A stretch of 7,015 nt of DNA from assembly GCA_002376595.1 (NCBI GenBank), contig DFNY01000216.1:14278-21292 (forward strand). Reading direction: 5' to 3'. Below, piece after piece: positions 1 to 5,540 of this stretch (the stretch's first letter is position 1; the number at the start of each line of letters is the position of its first letter). Under the pieces are notes generated by a model. It had not been told where the DNA came from and made no database searches. It saw only the letters and a program-made list of their open reading frames with translations. This stretch comes from Jonesiaceae bacterium UBA3555. GTDB lineage: Bacteria > Actinomycetota > Actinomycetes > Actinomycetales > Cellulomonadaceae. The position numbers and the translations under genes are program-made.

Positions 1-648
1 AATAGAATCGGAGAATCGTAGTGTTCCGTGCGCGATGATGACCACGTCATCAACTGTCTGCTGGACCTCTGAAAGCATGTGGCTAGAAACCAAAATGGTG
101 CGACCTTCACCGGCGAGATGTCTAAGGAAATCCCGCAGCCAACGGATCCCTTGAGGGTCGAGGCCATTGGCAGGCTCATCGAGTACAAGATATTGGGGAT
201 TCCCCAACAGTGCTGCTGCTAGCGCAAGGCGTTGCCGCATACCTAAGGAGTAACCGTTTACTCGTTGAGTAGCGGCGTCATCCAGGCCCACTAGTCCGAG
301 TAGTTCATCAACGCGTTGGTCATCAGCGCCAGCTAGTGGCGCCTGTGTCCGTAGGTGATCGCGACCTGTCCGTCCCGGGTGGAGATTTGTGGCGTCAAGG
401 GCAGCTCCCACTGTGTTGAGCGGGGTGCTGAGTTGCTGATAAGGCGTATTTCCGAAGGTGGCGGTCCCAGAGGTTGGCTTGGTCAGGCCAAGGAGCATCC
501 GAAGAGTGGTGGTTTTACCAGAGCCGTTTGGGCCAAGGAATCCAGTGACTTTGCCAGGTTGGACTGTGAATGACAGGTTGTTCACTGCCGTGAATGTGCC
601 AAAGGCCTTGGTTAGACCGTTGAAAGAAATGGGGTGAGCGGTGTCCAT
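1..648 (-). CDS. BcrA-like ABC transporter ATP-binding protein (partial, C-terminus off the left edge)
   Basis: Cytoplasmic ATPase subunit of a probable ABC-2 type exporter; it would hydrolyse ATP to drive a membrane permease, which probably lies beyond the left edge. Translating from ATG at 648 gives 216 residues with no stop. Walker A is GPNGSGKTTT (39-48), the ABC signature is YSLGMRQR (133-140), Walker B is YLVLDEPANGLDP (153-165), and the switch histidine is H190 in VSSHMLSE. The segment HPGRTGRDHL (90-99) and the motif GYSLGMRQRLALA are typical of the BcrA/CcmA-like subfamily that includes bacitracin-type drug exporters. That is family knowledge; the substrate is not readable here. Family members are usually about 300 residues, so roughly 80-100 residues are missing. 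A purine-rich stretch (TAGGG) lies about 8 bases upstream of the start. The gene begins 51 bp after the kinase stop, with a palindrome between, so it may be co-transcribed with the two-component system or have its own regulated promoter. Confidence 0.95.
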   Translation of the reverse strand, partial: MDTAHPISFNGLTKAFGTFTAVNNLSFTVQPGKVTGFLGPNGSGKTTTLRMLLGLTKPTSGTATFGNTPYQQLSTPLNTVGAALDATNLHPGRTGRDHLRTQAPLAGADDQRVDELLGLVGLDDAATQRVNGYSLGMRQRLALAAALLGNPQYLVLDEPANGLDPQGIRWLRDFLRHLAGEGRTILVSSHMLSEVQQTVDDVVIIAHGTLRFSDSI

Positions 649-662
649 AACTCAACCCTATA

Positions 663-681
663 GTTCTATTACTAGTAGAAC
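663..681 (-). promoter_or_regulatory. 19-bp near-perfect palindrome, candidate operator of the ABC transporter gene
   Basis: Read on the minus strand the site is GTTCTACTAGTAATAGAAC. It is symmetric about position 672, and eight of nine base pairs match. It begins 14 bp upstream of the ATPase start, where a promoter would lie; TATAGG just after it is a weak -10 candidate. A dimeric repressor such as a GntR/YtrA-type regulator would bind this kind of site, but no such regulator is visible in the window. As RNA it would form only a weak, AT-rich six-pair hairpin without a T tract, so a terminator is less likely. The symmetry is direct observation; the role is inference. Confidence 0.4.
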
Positions 682-699
682 AAGTCTATTTTTGAAATC

Positions 700-1800
700 T
701 CAGCGGATAAGTGTGTCCTGGCTAAGATCTGGCCCAGCAGCAGGGAGACGAACCTCAATGCGCGCGCCGTGGACGGAATCCAAAGCGCGGACCGAACCGC
801 CGTGCAGATTCGCCGCCCAACGCACAATTGCTAAGCCAATCCCAGTCCCGCCCGACGTGGGGTGATTGACCGAGAAGTTATTGCTTGCACCCCGCGAGAA
901 GCGTTGGAAGATCAGTTCTCGATCTTCTTTAGAGATACCAGGTCCCTGGTCCAAGAATTCGAACACCACATCGTTGTTTTCCTCCCGCGCCAGTACACTC
1001 ACGCGACCGCCGTACGGGGAGTGCCTGATCGAGTTTTGGACCAGGTTAGTCACAATCTGGCGCAAACGTTCTGGATCAGACACTAACTTCAAATCAGAAG
1101 GCTGCGCATCAATCACAAAGTCAATGTTCTTGCCTGCATCAAGCATGGTCAACGCCCCAACTGCATCATCTAGGAAATCCAATACGTCGATTTCCGTCAA
1201 ACGTAGCGACGCAGCACCCGCCTCCAACCGAGACAGATCAAGAAGATACGAAATCAACCGAGAGAGCCGTTCAGTCTGAATCAACGCTGTATTCAACGTC
1301 GCAGGTGTCGGTTCCACAACGCCGTCCACCAGATTCTCCAATTGCGCGTGCAACGCGGCAACCGGTGTGCGCAACTCATGTGAAACATTCGCAATGACGT
1401 CGCGCCGGACTTTGTCAGCTTGAGCTATCTGATCGGACATCGAATTGAACGCAGTTGCTAACTGGCCCACCTCGTCGCGCGACGTCGCTCGCACTTGCTG
1501 AGTGTAGTCACCTTCAGCCATGGCCTGAACCGCGGCAGTCATCTCACGTAATGGTGACGTAATCCCTCGGGAAAAGGGCAGTGTAAGAGCAAGCGACAGC
1601 ACGATTGCTAGCGGGAACGACTTCGTTGGACCCAGCCCGTTGCGGAGCCCAATCCAGGTGATGAACGCGGCGAAAGTAACAGAAACCACCACAACCACCG
1701 AGAGCTTCATCTTCATGGAACGCGCCCGGTCTAGTGGGCGAACATCCGGAAGTGACGGCTTCAACCGGTGGTTGCGGTGGTTTTCTTGAGGTTCACTCAT
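700..1800 (-). CDS. HAMP-domain sensor histidine kinase, intramembrane-sensing type
   Basis: Membrane sensor kinase of 366 residues that should autophosphorylate on H141 and pass phosphate to D68 of the overlapping response regulator. In order it has a basic cytoplasmic N-terminus (1-31), a first membrane segment (about 33-52), a loop of only about 10 residues, and a second membrane segment (about 62-78). A HAMP domain (about 78-130) and the H-box SHELRTP (140-146) follow. The ATPase domain has an N-box around N252-N256, the G1 box DQGPGIS (284-290), the F-box FQRFSRG (298-304) and the G2 box GGTGIGLAIV (317-326). All catalytic boxes look intact. The lack of an extracytoplasmic sensor domain suggests sensing in or at the membrane, or through a partner protein. 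The ATG overlaps the regulator stop as ATGA, which supports this start and translational coupling; M29 and M31 are less likely starts. The signal is unknown. Confidence 0.95.
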   Translation of the reverse strand: MSEPQENHRNHRLKPSLPDVRPLDRARSMKMKLSVVVVVSVTFAAFITWIGLRNGLGPTKSFPLAIVLSLALTLPFSRGITSPLREMTAAVQAMAEGDYTQQVRATSRDEVGQLATAFNSMSDQIAQADKVRRDVIANVSHELRTPVAALHAQLENLVDGVVEPTPATLNTALIQTERLSRLISYLLDLSRLEAGAASLRLTEIDVLDFLDDAVGALTMLDAGKNIDFVIDAQPSDLKLVSDPERLRQIVTNLVQNSIRHSPYGGRVSVLAREENNDVVFEFLDQGPGISKEDRELIFQRFSRGASNNFSVNHPTSGGTGIGLAIVRWAANLHGGSVRALDSVHGARIEVRLPAAGPDLSQDTLIR

Positions 1801-2534
1801 TGTGCTGGTGGCTCGAATGCATAACCTACGCCGTGCACGGTACGGATAAGGTCAGCACCCAGTTTGCGGCGCAATGCCTTGATGTGCGAATCAACGGTGC
1901 GCGTGCCACTTGCGTCCACCCAATCCCATACCTCTGCAAGCAGGTGCTCACGGGTTTGCACGGTCTTTGGAGAACTCGCAAGCATCACGAGAAGTTCGAA
2001 TTCGGTAGGAGTCAGGTGTACCTCTTCAGTGCCACGGTGAACCCGGCGCTGCGCGCGGTCAATGACTACGTCACCCACGGTGATAAGTGACTCCGCTGGA
2101 CTGCCGGTCGATGCCTGCGCGGCTCGATCTACTCGTCGTAAAAGCGCTTTGAGGCGAGCGACGAGCTCACGCATCGAGAACGGCTTGGTCATGTAGTCGT
2201 CCGCACCCACGCCCAACCCAATGAGCATGTCGGTTTCGTCATCACGAGCCGTGAGCATCAAAACTGGAACCGGACGCTCAGCTTGGATACGACGGCACAC
2301 TTCAAGACCATCAATGCCAGGTAGCATCACGTCAAGCACCACAGCATCTGGCTGCAAGCGTGCCGCGGCCTCAACACCGCTGAGGCCATCGCGAGCGACC
2401 TCGGTACGCCAACCCTCGGAGGTAAGGCGTTGAGCGATCGCAGTTGCGATCGCAGGCTCATCTTCAACAATGAGGATGGTGGCTCCCATGCCGCCTGGCC
2501 GGGAAGCGTCAGACTGCGAATTTCCAATACTCAT
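1797..2534 (-). CDS. OmpR/PhoB-family DNA-binding response regulator
   Basis: Cytoplasmic transcription factor of 245 residues, partner of the kinase encoded immediately downstream. The receiver domain (about 18-134) shows the acidic pocket E24-D25-E26, phospho-acceptor D68 in VVLDVMLPG, switch residue T95 and the conserved lysine K117 in MTKPFS. A linker (about 135-148) leads to a winged-helix domain (about 150-241) with LTPTEFELL (174-182), a recognition helix around TRTVDSHIKALRRKL (211-225) and the closing RTVHGVGYAFE. All key residues are present. Start: ATG at 2534 has GAGG only one base upstream, an unusually short spacing. M16 (ATG at 2489) would still leave a complete receiver domain but also lacks a clear ribosome site, so the N-terminus is uncertain by 15 residues. 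The gene is first in a minus-strand operon with the kinase. It could control the adjacent transporter and its own promoter. It does not look like MtrA; I cannot assign a specific ortholog. Confidence 0.95.
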   Translation of the reverse strand: MSIGNSQSDASRPGGMGATILIVEDEPAIATAIAQRLTSEGWRTEVARDGLSGVEAAARLQPDAVVLDVMLPGIDGLEVCRRIQAERPVPVLMLTARDDETDMLIGLGVGADDYMTKPFSMRELVARLKALLRRVDRAAQASTGSPAESLITVGDVVIDRAQRRVHRGTEEVHLTPTEFELLVMLASSPKTVQTREHLLAEVWDWVDASGTRTVDSHIKALRRKLGADLIRTVHGVGYAFEPPAQ

Positions 2535-2548
2535 ACCTCAAACTTTGG

Positions 2549-2566
2549 CACATAACTATCTATGTG
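2549..2566 (-). promoter_or_regulatory. Inverted repeat upstream of the response regulator gene
   Basis: CACATA (2549-2554) and TATGTG (2561-2566) are perfect six-base inverted arms around a six-base spacer. They end 14 bp before the proposed start codon, so they fall in the promoter or 5' leader of the two-component operon. An operator or a small leader hairpin are both possible. No convincing -35/-10 pair could be placed on this strand. Confidence 0.3.
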
Positions 2567-2590
2567 TGCTTGGAACTCGCTGGAAAATCC

Positions 2591-2600
2591 CTGTGAAAAC
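2591..2600 (-). promoter_or_regulatory. GTTTTCACAG box upstream of the two-component operon
   Basis: On the minus strand this reads GTTTTCACAG, 56 bp upstream of the response regulator start. Next to it is a related ATTTTCCAGC (2579-2588 on the plus strand), which gives a loose direct repeat with 12-bp periodicity. OmpR-family regulators usually bind direct repeats with roughly one-turn spacing, so autoregulation is possible. The core TTTTCACAG recurs exactly at 5377-5385 in the leader of the peptidase gene. The shared motif is seen directly; its function is inferred. Confidence 0.3.
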
Positions 2601-2634
2601 CTAGTGTCAGGATGAGTGCATTTGGTGAATCCCC

Positions 2635-2640
2635 TAAAAT
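2635..2640 (+). promoter_or_regulatory. Possible -10 element for the plus-strand CNNM operon
   Basis: TAAAAT is close to the consensus TATAAT and starts 16 bases before the ATG of the small ORF at 2651. The expected -35 region (about 2611-2618) has no good match to TTGACA. If it is used, transcription would start at about 2647-2650, giving a near-leaderless transcript for the small ORF and a leader of about 130 bases for the first CNNM gene. Confidence 0.3.
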
Positions 2641-2650
2641 TAGACTCACT

Positions 2651-2776
2651 ATGACTTCACAAGACCGACCCCGACATAGAAACGCGGCCCCGAGCAGCAG
2701 TACTGCGCTGGCGCCCACCGACGATGCCTCGGGATCTAGTACGCGCCGAATAGGGCGCCACAGGAGGCTCGCGTAA
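2651..2776 (+). CDS. Candidate 41-residue basic small protein or leader peptide
   Basis: ATG at 2651 opens a 41-codon frame ending in TAA at 2774-2776, two bases before the GTG of the next gene. The predicted peptide is basic and polar: arginine clusters at both ends (RPRHR at residues 6-10, RRIGRHRR at 32-39) flank a Ser/Ala/Thr/Pro stretch. There is no membrane segment, signal peptide or family I recognise. No Shine-Dalgarno sequence precedes the ATG, but a possible -10 (2635-2640) lies just upstream, so leaderless translation is conceivable. The AGGAGG of the CNNM gene lies inside its last codons, so ribosomes finishing this ORF could couple to the next start. It may equally be a chance frame in a promoter region. 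Confidence 0.3.
   Translation: MTSQDRPRHRNAAPSSSTALAPTDDASGSSTRRIGRHRRLA
2762..2767 (+). promoter_or_regulatory. Ribosome binding site of the first CNNM gene
   Basis: AGGAGG, a full anti-16S match, lies 11 bases before GTG at 2779. This selects GTG over the in-frame ATG at 2821, which would delete half of the first membrane segment. Confidence 0.8.
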
Positions 2777-2778
2777 CT

Positions 2779-4146
2779 GTGAGTGACTGGCTATTTGTAC
2801 TACTCGGCATTGCCCTGACCATGGGCACAGCGGTGTTTGTTGCATCCGAGTTCGCACTGGTAACAATTGACCCCGCCACGTTGGGCGATCAGGACGAAGA
2901 GCATGAGGCTACGGCAGCTTCCAACTCAACCAAGCCCAGAAAAGAAAAAGGCTGGCGTCTTAGAGTTCTGCGCAAGTCCCTCAAACATCTGTCCACAGAG
3001 TTGTCCTCTTCTCAGGTGGGAATCACCGTCACCACGATTCTGTTGGGCTACACCACACAGCCCGCTCTGACTAGGCTCCTTTCGCAAGCCTTTGGTGAAT
3101 CCGGAACGGTGTCAGCTGCATCAGGGGCGCTCGCAGGTGGTATTTCGTTCGTTGTAGTGAACCTGTTCTCCATGGTCTTTGGTGAACTGGTGCCTAAGAA
3201 CTTTGCGCTCAGCGCACCTCTAGGCACAGCCCAATTGGTGGTGCCCATTCAAAGGCTTTTCACTATAGTGTGTAAGCCAGTCATTGTTGCCCTCAACTCA
3301 AGCGCGAACTTCTTCTTACACAGAATGGGTATTGAACCTAAAGAAGAGCTCTCGGGCGCGCGGTCCGCAACCGAACTTGCATTCCTCGTTCAGCGCTCCG
3401 CCGAGCAGGGAACACTGGACGTTTCCACCGCGCAACTCATTGCGAACGCCGTGGACTTTGATGGCTTGACTGCCGTGGACGTGATGACAGACCGCATGCG
3501 TATGGTCGTGCTCACGCGCGAGGATACCGCGCAATCGGTTATCGATCTAGCGCGCTCATCGGGCCACTCCAGGTTCCCGGTTATCGGCGAATCACGTGAC
3601 GAAATTGTTGGCTTGGTGCACTTGCGCAAGGCCATCTCAGTGCCGTTTGATCGGCGTGATTCGGTCCCCACCATGGCATTCATGGATGACGCACCGCAGG
3701 TCCCAGAAACAGTGGGACTAGGTTCATTGCTTGTGCAGCTGCGCGAATTTGGTTTACAGATGGCGCTGGTTGTGGACGAGTACGGTGGGACGTCCGGTTT
3801 GGTCAAACTCGAAGACGTAGTCGAAGAACTAGTTGGAGACGTGGCGGATGAACATGATCGGCGCCGCTCTGGCGTTCTTCTTGCCAACGACGGCACCTGG
3901 GGTGTGCCTGGACTGTTGCGCCCTGATGAACTTGCTGAGCGTACTGGCATTGAGTTGGAAGAGGATCAAGATTACGAGACCCTTGGCGGCTTGATAATGA
4001 AGCAGCGAGGTCAGGTTCCCAAAGTGGGGGACTTGGTAACCGTTCCTCTGCAATCATCGGGACGTAGAGCCGTTTTAAGAGTCGAAGCAATGGATGGACG
4101 CAGAGTGGACCGCGTTCGGGTTCGTTTGGAGGCCGAACATGAGTAA
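2779..4146 (+). CDS. CNNM/CorC-family membrane protein with DUF21, CBS pair and CorC_HlyC domains
   Basis: Polytopic membrane protein of 455 residues, full length for the family often annotated as hemolysin or CorC/HlyC. Family members are implicated in magnesium or other cation homeostasis; the historic hemolysin label is not well supported. The DUF21 transmembrane domain (about 1-185) has hydrophobic segments near 4-28, 78-96, 116-135 and 151-175, the motif VASEFALV (21-28) and the conserved GELVPKN (135-141). Two CBS motifs follow (about 230-287 and 297-352), the second containing VVDEYGGTSGLVKLEDVVEE (331-350). A CorC_HlyC domain (about 367-451) has WGVPGLLRPDEL and DYETLGG. An unusual charged linker (35-58, acidic then basic) sits between the first two membrane segments. 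Start is GTG at 2779 with AGGAGG upstream. The stop overlaps the next gene by eight bases, so the two proteins are probably made together. CBS domains suggest adenine-nucleotide control. Confidence 0.93.
   Translation: MSDWLFVLLGIALTMGTAVFVASEFALVTIDPATLGDQDEEHEATAASNSTKPRKEKGWRLRVLRKSLKHLSTELSSSQVGITVTTILLGYTTQPALTRLLSQAFGESGTVSAASGALAGGISFVVVNLFSMVFGELVPKNFALSAPLGTAQLVVPIQRLFTIVCKPVIVALNSSANFFLHRMGIEPKEELSGARSATELAFLVQRSAEQGTLDVSTAQLIANAVDFDGLTAVDVMTDRMRMVVLTREDTAQSVIDLARSSGHSRFPVIGESRDEIVGLVHLRKAISVPFDRRDSVPTMAFMDDAPQVPETVGLGSLLVQLREFGLQMALVVDEYGGTSGLVKLEDVVEELVGDVADEHDRRRSGVLLANDGTWGVPGLLRPDELAERTGIELEEDQDYETLGGLIMKQRGQVPKVGDLVTVPLQSSGRRAVLRVEAMDGRRVDRVRVRLEAEHE
4128..4132 (+). promoter_or_regulatory. 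Ribosome binding site of the second CNNM gene
   Basis: GGAGG lies six bases before ATG at 4139, inside the 3' end of the preceding gene. It fixes the start at MSNQLAIL. The longer frame from an ATG at 4094 would add 15 residues that only reread the upstream coding sequence, with no ribosome site. Confidence 0.8.
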
Positions 4147-5182
4147 CCAACTCGCAATCCTCATTGGAATCTTGCTGCTAGCTGGTAATGCATTCTTCGT
4201 CGGCGCAGAATTTGCCATTTTGTCAGCGCGAAGAAGCTCCATTGAGCCACTGGCGGCACGTGGCGATAAACGTGCAAGAACTGTTATCTGGGCGATGGAA
4301 CATGTGTCGTTGATGCTTGCTGCATGCCAAATTGGCGTCACAATTTGCTCCATCGGGTTGGGTTCGGTGGCCGAGCCAGCAATCGCACACTTGCTGACTC
4401 CCGTTTTGGAAACTCTCAATGTTTCCCACTCGTTGGTGCACCCTATTGCGTTTGTAGTGGCGTTGGTGATTGTGGTGTCGCTGCACGTGGTAGTGGGGGA
4501 GATGGTCCCCAAGAACGTCTCTGTATCTGCCCCCGATAGGGCGGTGCTGATGTTCGCGCCGCCTCTGGTCGCGATGGCTAGATTTGTGAAGCCGTTGATT
4601 GTGGCGCTGAACTGGTTCGCCAACCACTTTGTGGCGATTGCGGGAATTGACCCAAAGCAGGAAGTCTCATCAACTTTCACTGCTCAAGAAGTCCAATCGA
4701 TTGTGGAACACTCGCAGGCCGAGGGAATGATTTCCGACGAGCAGGGCCTGTTGGTAGGAGCGCTCGAGTTCTCCGAAAAGACAGCATCAGACGTTATGGT
4801 GCCGCTGGGTGAACTCGTTACGTTGCCTGTTGGCTTTAGACCCCATGATGTAGAACAACTCGTTGTGAAGACGGGCTACAGTCGTTTCGCGGTGGTGGAT
4901 AGCGACCAAGACATCATTGGCTACATCCACGTGAAGGATGTCCTTTACGCCCAAGTCGATCAGCGGCTACACGCCGTGGAGAGGTTCCGCTACCGTCACT
5001 TGGCTGTTTCTCGATGGGATGACGAAGTCGAAGACGCACTGGTAGCGATGCAGCACTCTGGCGCTCACTTATCGCGGGTGATGCAGGACGGAGTCATGCT
5101 TGGAATTGTCTTCTTGGAAGACATTTTGGAAGAGCTGGTGGGCGAAGTGCGTGACGCCATGCAACGCGAAAATCGAATCTAG
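4139..5182 (+). CDS. Short CNNM/CorC-family membrane protein (DUF21 plus CBS pair, no CorC_HlyC domain)
   Basis: Polytopic membrane protein of 347 residues, a paralogue of the protein encoded just upstream. The DUF21 domain (about 1-175) has membrane segments near 5-28, 57-77, 101-120 and 135-160, with GNAFFVGAEFAILSARRSS (16-34) and GEMVPKN (120-126). The CBS pair (about 212-338) contains MVPLGELVTLP, TGYSRFAVVD (245-254) and LGIVFLEDILEELVGEV (321-337). The protein ends directly after the second CBS motif. The roughly 80-residue C-terminal CorC_HlyC domain is absent, and there is no sign of frameshift because the frame closes cleanly with TAG. Tandem unequal CNNM pairs are, from memory, common in actinobacteria (for example Rv1842c/Rv1841c of Mycobacterium tuberculosis), so a heteromeric pair is plausible. 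The eight-base overlap and internal GGAGG indicate co-translation. The transported ion cannot be read from the sequence. Confidence 0.93.
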   Translation: MSNQLAILIGILLLAGNAFFVGAEFAILSARRSSIEPLAARGDKRARTVIWAMEHVSLMLAACQIGVTICSIGLGSVAEPAIAHLLTPVLETLNVSHSLVHPIAFVVALVIVVSLHVVVGEMVPKNVSVSAPDRAVLMFAPPLVAMARFVKPLIVALNWFANHFVAIAGIDPKQEVSSTFTAQEVQSIVEHSQAEGMISDEQGLLVGALEFSEKTASDVMVPLGELVTLPVGFRPHDVEQLVVKTGYSRFAVVDSDQDIIGYIHVKDVLYAQVDQRLHAVERFRYRHLAVSRWDDEVEDALVAMQHSGAHLSRVMQDGVMLGIVFLEDILEELVGEVRDAMQRENRI

Positions 5183-5200
5183 AGTGCGTGGCTCAGACAC

Positions 5201-5297
5201 AGCGGGTGAACCGGGTGCATTGGTTCCTGGAAACGGGTGTTCCTTAGCACACCTTGCTAGACAATCAAGGACCTTTTGGGGCTTGGTTTCACCCGCT
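5201..5297 (+). repeat. Long-range inverted repeat downstream of the CNNM pair
   Basis: AGCGGGTGAACC (5201-5212) pairs with GGTTTCACCCGCT (5285-5297) with a single bulged base, enclosing 72 bases. Inside is a smaller hairpin, GGTGT (5236-5240 region) with ACACC. In the CNNM transcript this could close a multibranched 3' structure; as DNA it could be paired protein sites flanking the peptidase promoter. The right arm overlaps the proposed -35 hexamer. Confidence 0.4.
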
Positions 5298-5311
5298 AGT
5301 TTGGTTATGCT
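5283..5311 (+). promoter_or_regulatory. Candidate promoter of the VanY-like gene
   Basis: TTGGTT (5283-5288) and TATGCT (5306-5311) are separated by 17 bases. The -10 fits the actinobacterial TAnnnT pattern, and the -35 matches TTGACA at three positions. Predicted transcription start is about 5318, giving a leader of about 235 bases. GTTTCACCC occurs at the -35 (5286-5294) and again just downstream of the start (5322-5330), which suits an operator pair. Confidence 0.45.
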
Positions 5312-5339
5312 AATCAACAGTGTTTCACCCACTTGGCAC

Positions 5340-5385
5340 CTGTGAAATCCGCTGTAAGTTAGCTGCCGCTAGCTCATTTTCACAG
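5340..5385 (+). promoter_or_regulatory. Two-tier hairpin in the peptidase leader (or paired TTTCAC boxes)
   Basis: The outer stem CTGTGAAA (5340-5347) pairs perfectly with TTTCACAG (5378-5385). The inner stem AGTTAGC (5357-5363) pairs with GCTAGCT (5368-5374), with one G-U pair, across a TGCC loop. Internal unpaired bases are asymmetric (9 left, 3 right). There is no T tract, so it is not an ordinary terminator. The outer arms also match the TTTTCACAG box found before the response regulator gene, so DNA-level binding is an alternative explanation. Confidence 0.45.
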
Positions 5386-5454
5386 TTCCGTGAGCCTCAA
5401 CTAGTGCAAGCCTGGAGAACTTTGCTGGTTGTCGTAGCTCAGTCATCACCGTGA

Positions 5455-5493
5455 CGCACACCCGATTCGGCACATCGTGCCCGTGGTGGTGCG
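5455..5493 (+). promoter_or_regulatory. Long GC-rich hairpin in the peptidase leader
   Basis: The lower stem CGCACACC (5455-5462) pairs with GGTGGTGCG (5485-5493), eight pairs with one bulged G. The upper stem GGCAC (5469-5473) pairs with GTGCC (5477-5481) around an ATC loop. The internal loop is CCGATTC-side 6 bases and CGT-side 3 bases. It lies about 48 bases before the ribosome binding site. No T tract follows, so a regulatory or stabilising role is more likely than termination. Confidence 0.45.
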
Positions 5494-5498
5494 AAGCG

Positions 5499-5523
5499 TT
5501 GGTAGTTACCAATGTGGGGTAAC
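5499..5523 (+). promoter_or_regulatory. Two mutually exclusive hairpins just upstream of the ribosome site
   Basis: TTGGTA (5499-5504) can pair with TACCAA (5507-5512), or GTTACC (5505-5510) can pair with GGTAAC (5518-5523). The two pairings share bases 5507-5510 and cannot coexist. As DNA the first is also a compact operator-like inverted repeat with a 2-bp spacer. The pairing options are seen directly; a switching role is speculative. Confidence 0.3.
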
Positions 5524-5540
5524 AGATCTGGACCCTCGCC

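Noticed and set aside
1734..2090. 118-codon plus-strand frame opposite the kinase and regulator genes
   Set aside because: It overlaps two well-supported minus-strand genes and has no ribosome site or family resemblance.
3390..3950. Long open frame (186 codons) on the minus strand inside the first CNNM gene
   Set aside because: It is antisense to a gene with clear domains, is Ser/Thr/Arg/Pro-rich as expected of a shadow frame, and matches no family I know.
4094..4138. Upstream ATG extending the second CNNM protein by 15 residues
   Set aside because: The extra residues reread the end of the first gene, have no ribosome site and lie before a well-spaced GGAGG-ATG at 4139.
4075..4680. 201-codon minus-strand frame across the CNNM gene junction
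   Set aside because: It mirrors the codon pattern of the second CNNM gene (Thr/Asn/Ala-rich), has no ribosome site and has no recognisable domain.
5237..5290. Rho-independent terminator after the CNNM operon
   Set aside because: Hairpins such as GGTGT/ACACC and CAAG/CTTG are short or mismatched and no T tract follows; only TTTT in a loop is present.
5358..5470. Minus-strand resemblance to a cyclic di-AMP (ydaO) riboswitch: CCGAATC (from 5470) and CAGCTAAC (5365-5358) about 100 bases apart
   Set aside because: The conserved middle elements (GGAACC and GGGGTGAAT-like) are missing, and on that strand it would lead into the antisense of the CNNM genes. The match is probably chance. A covariance-model search (Rfam RF00379) on both strands would settle it.
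5430..5475. tRNA-like stretch GTAGCTCAGT followed by CGATTCGG
   Set aside because: Only a D-arm-like string is present; no acceptor stem, anticodon arm or T-loop can be folded around it.
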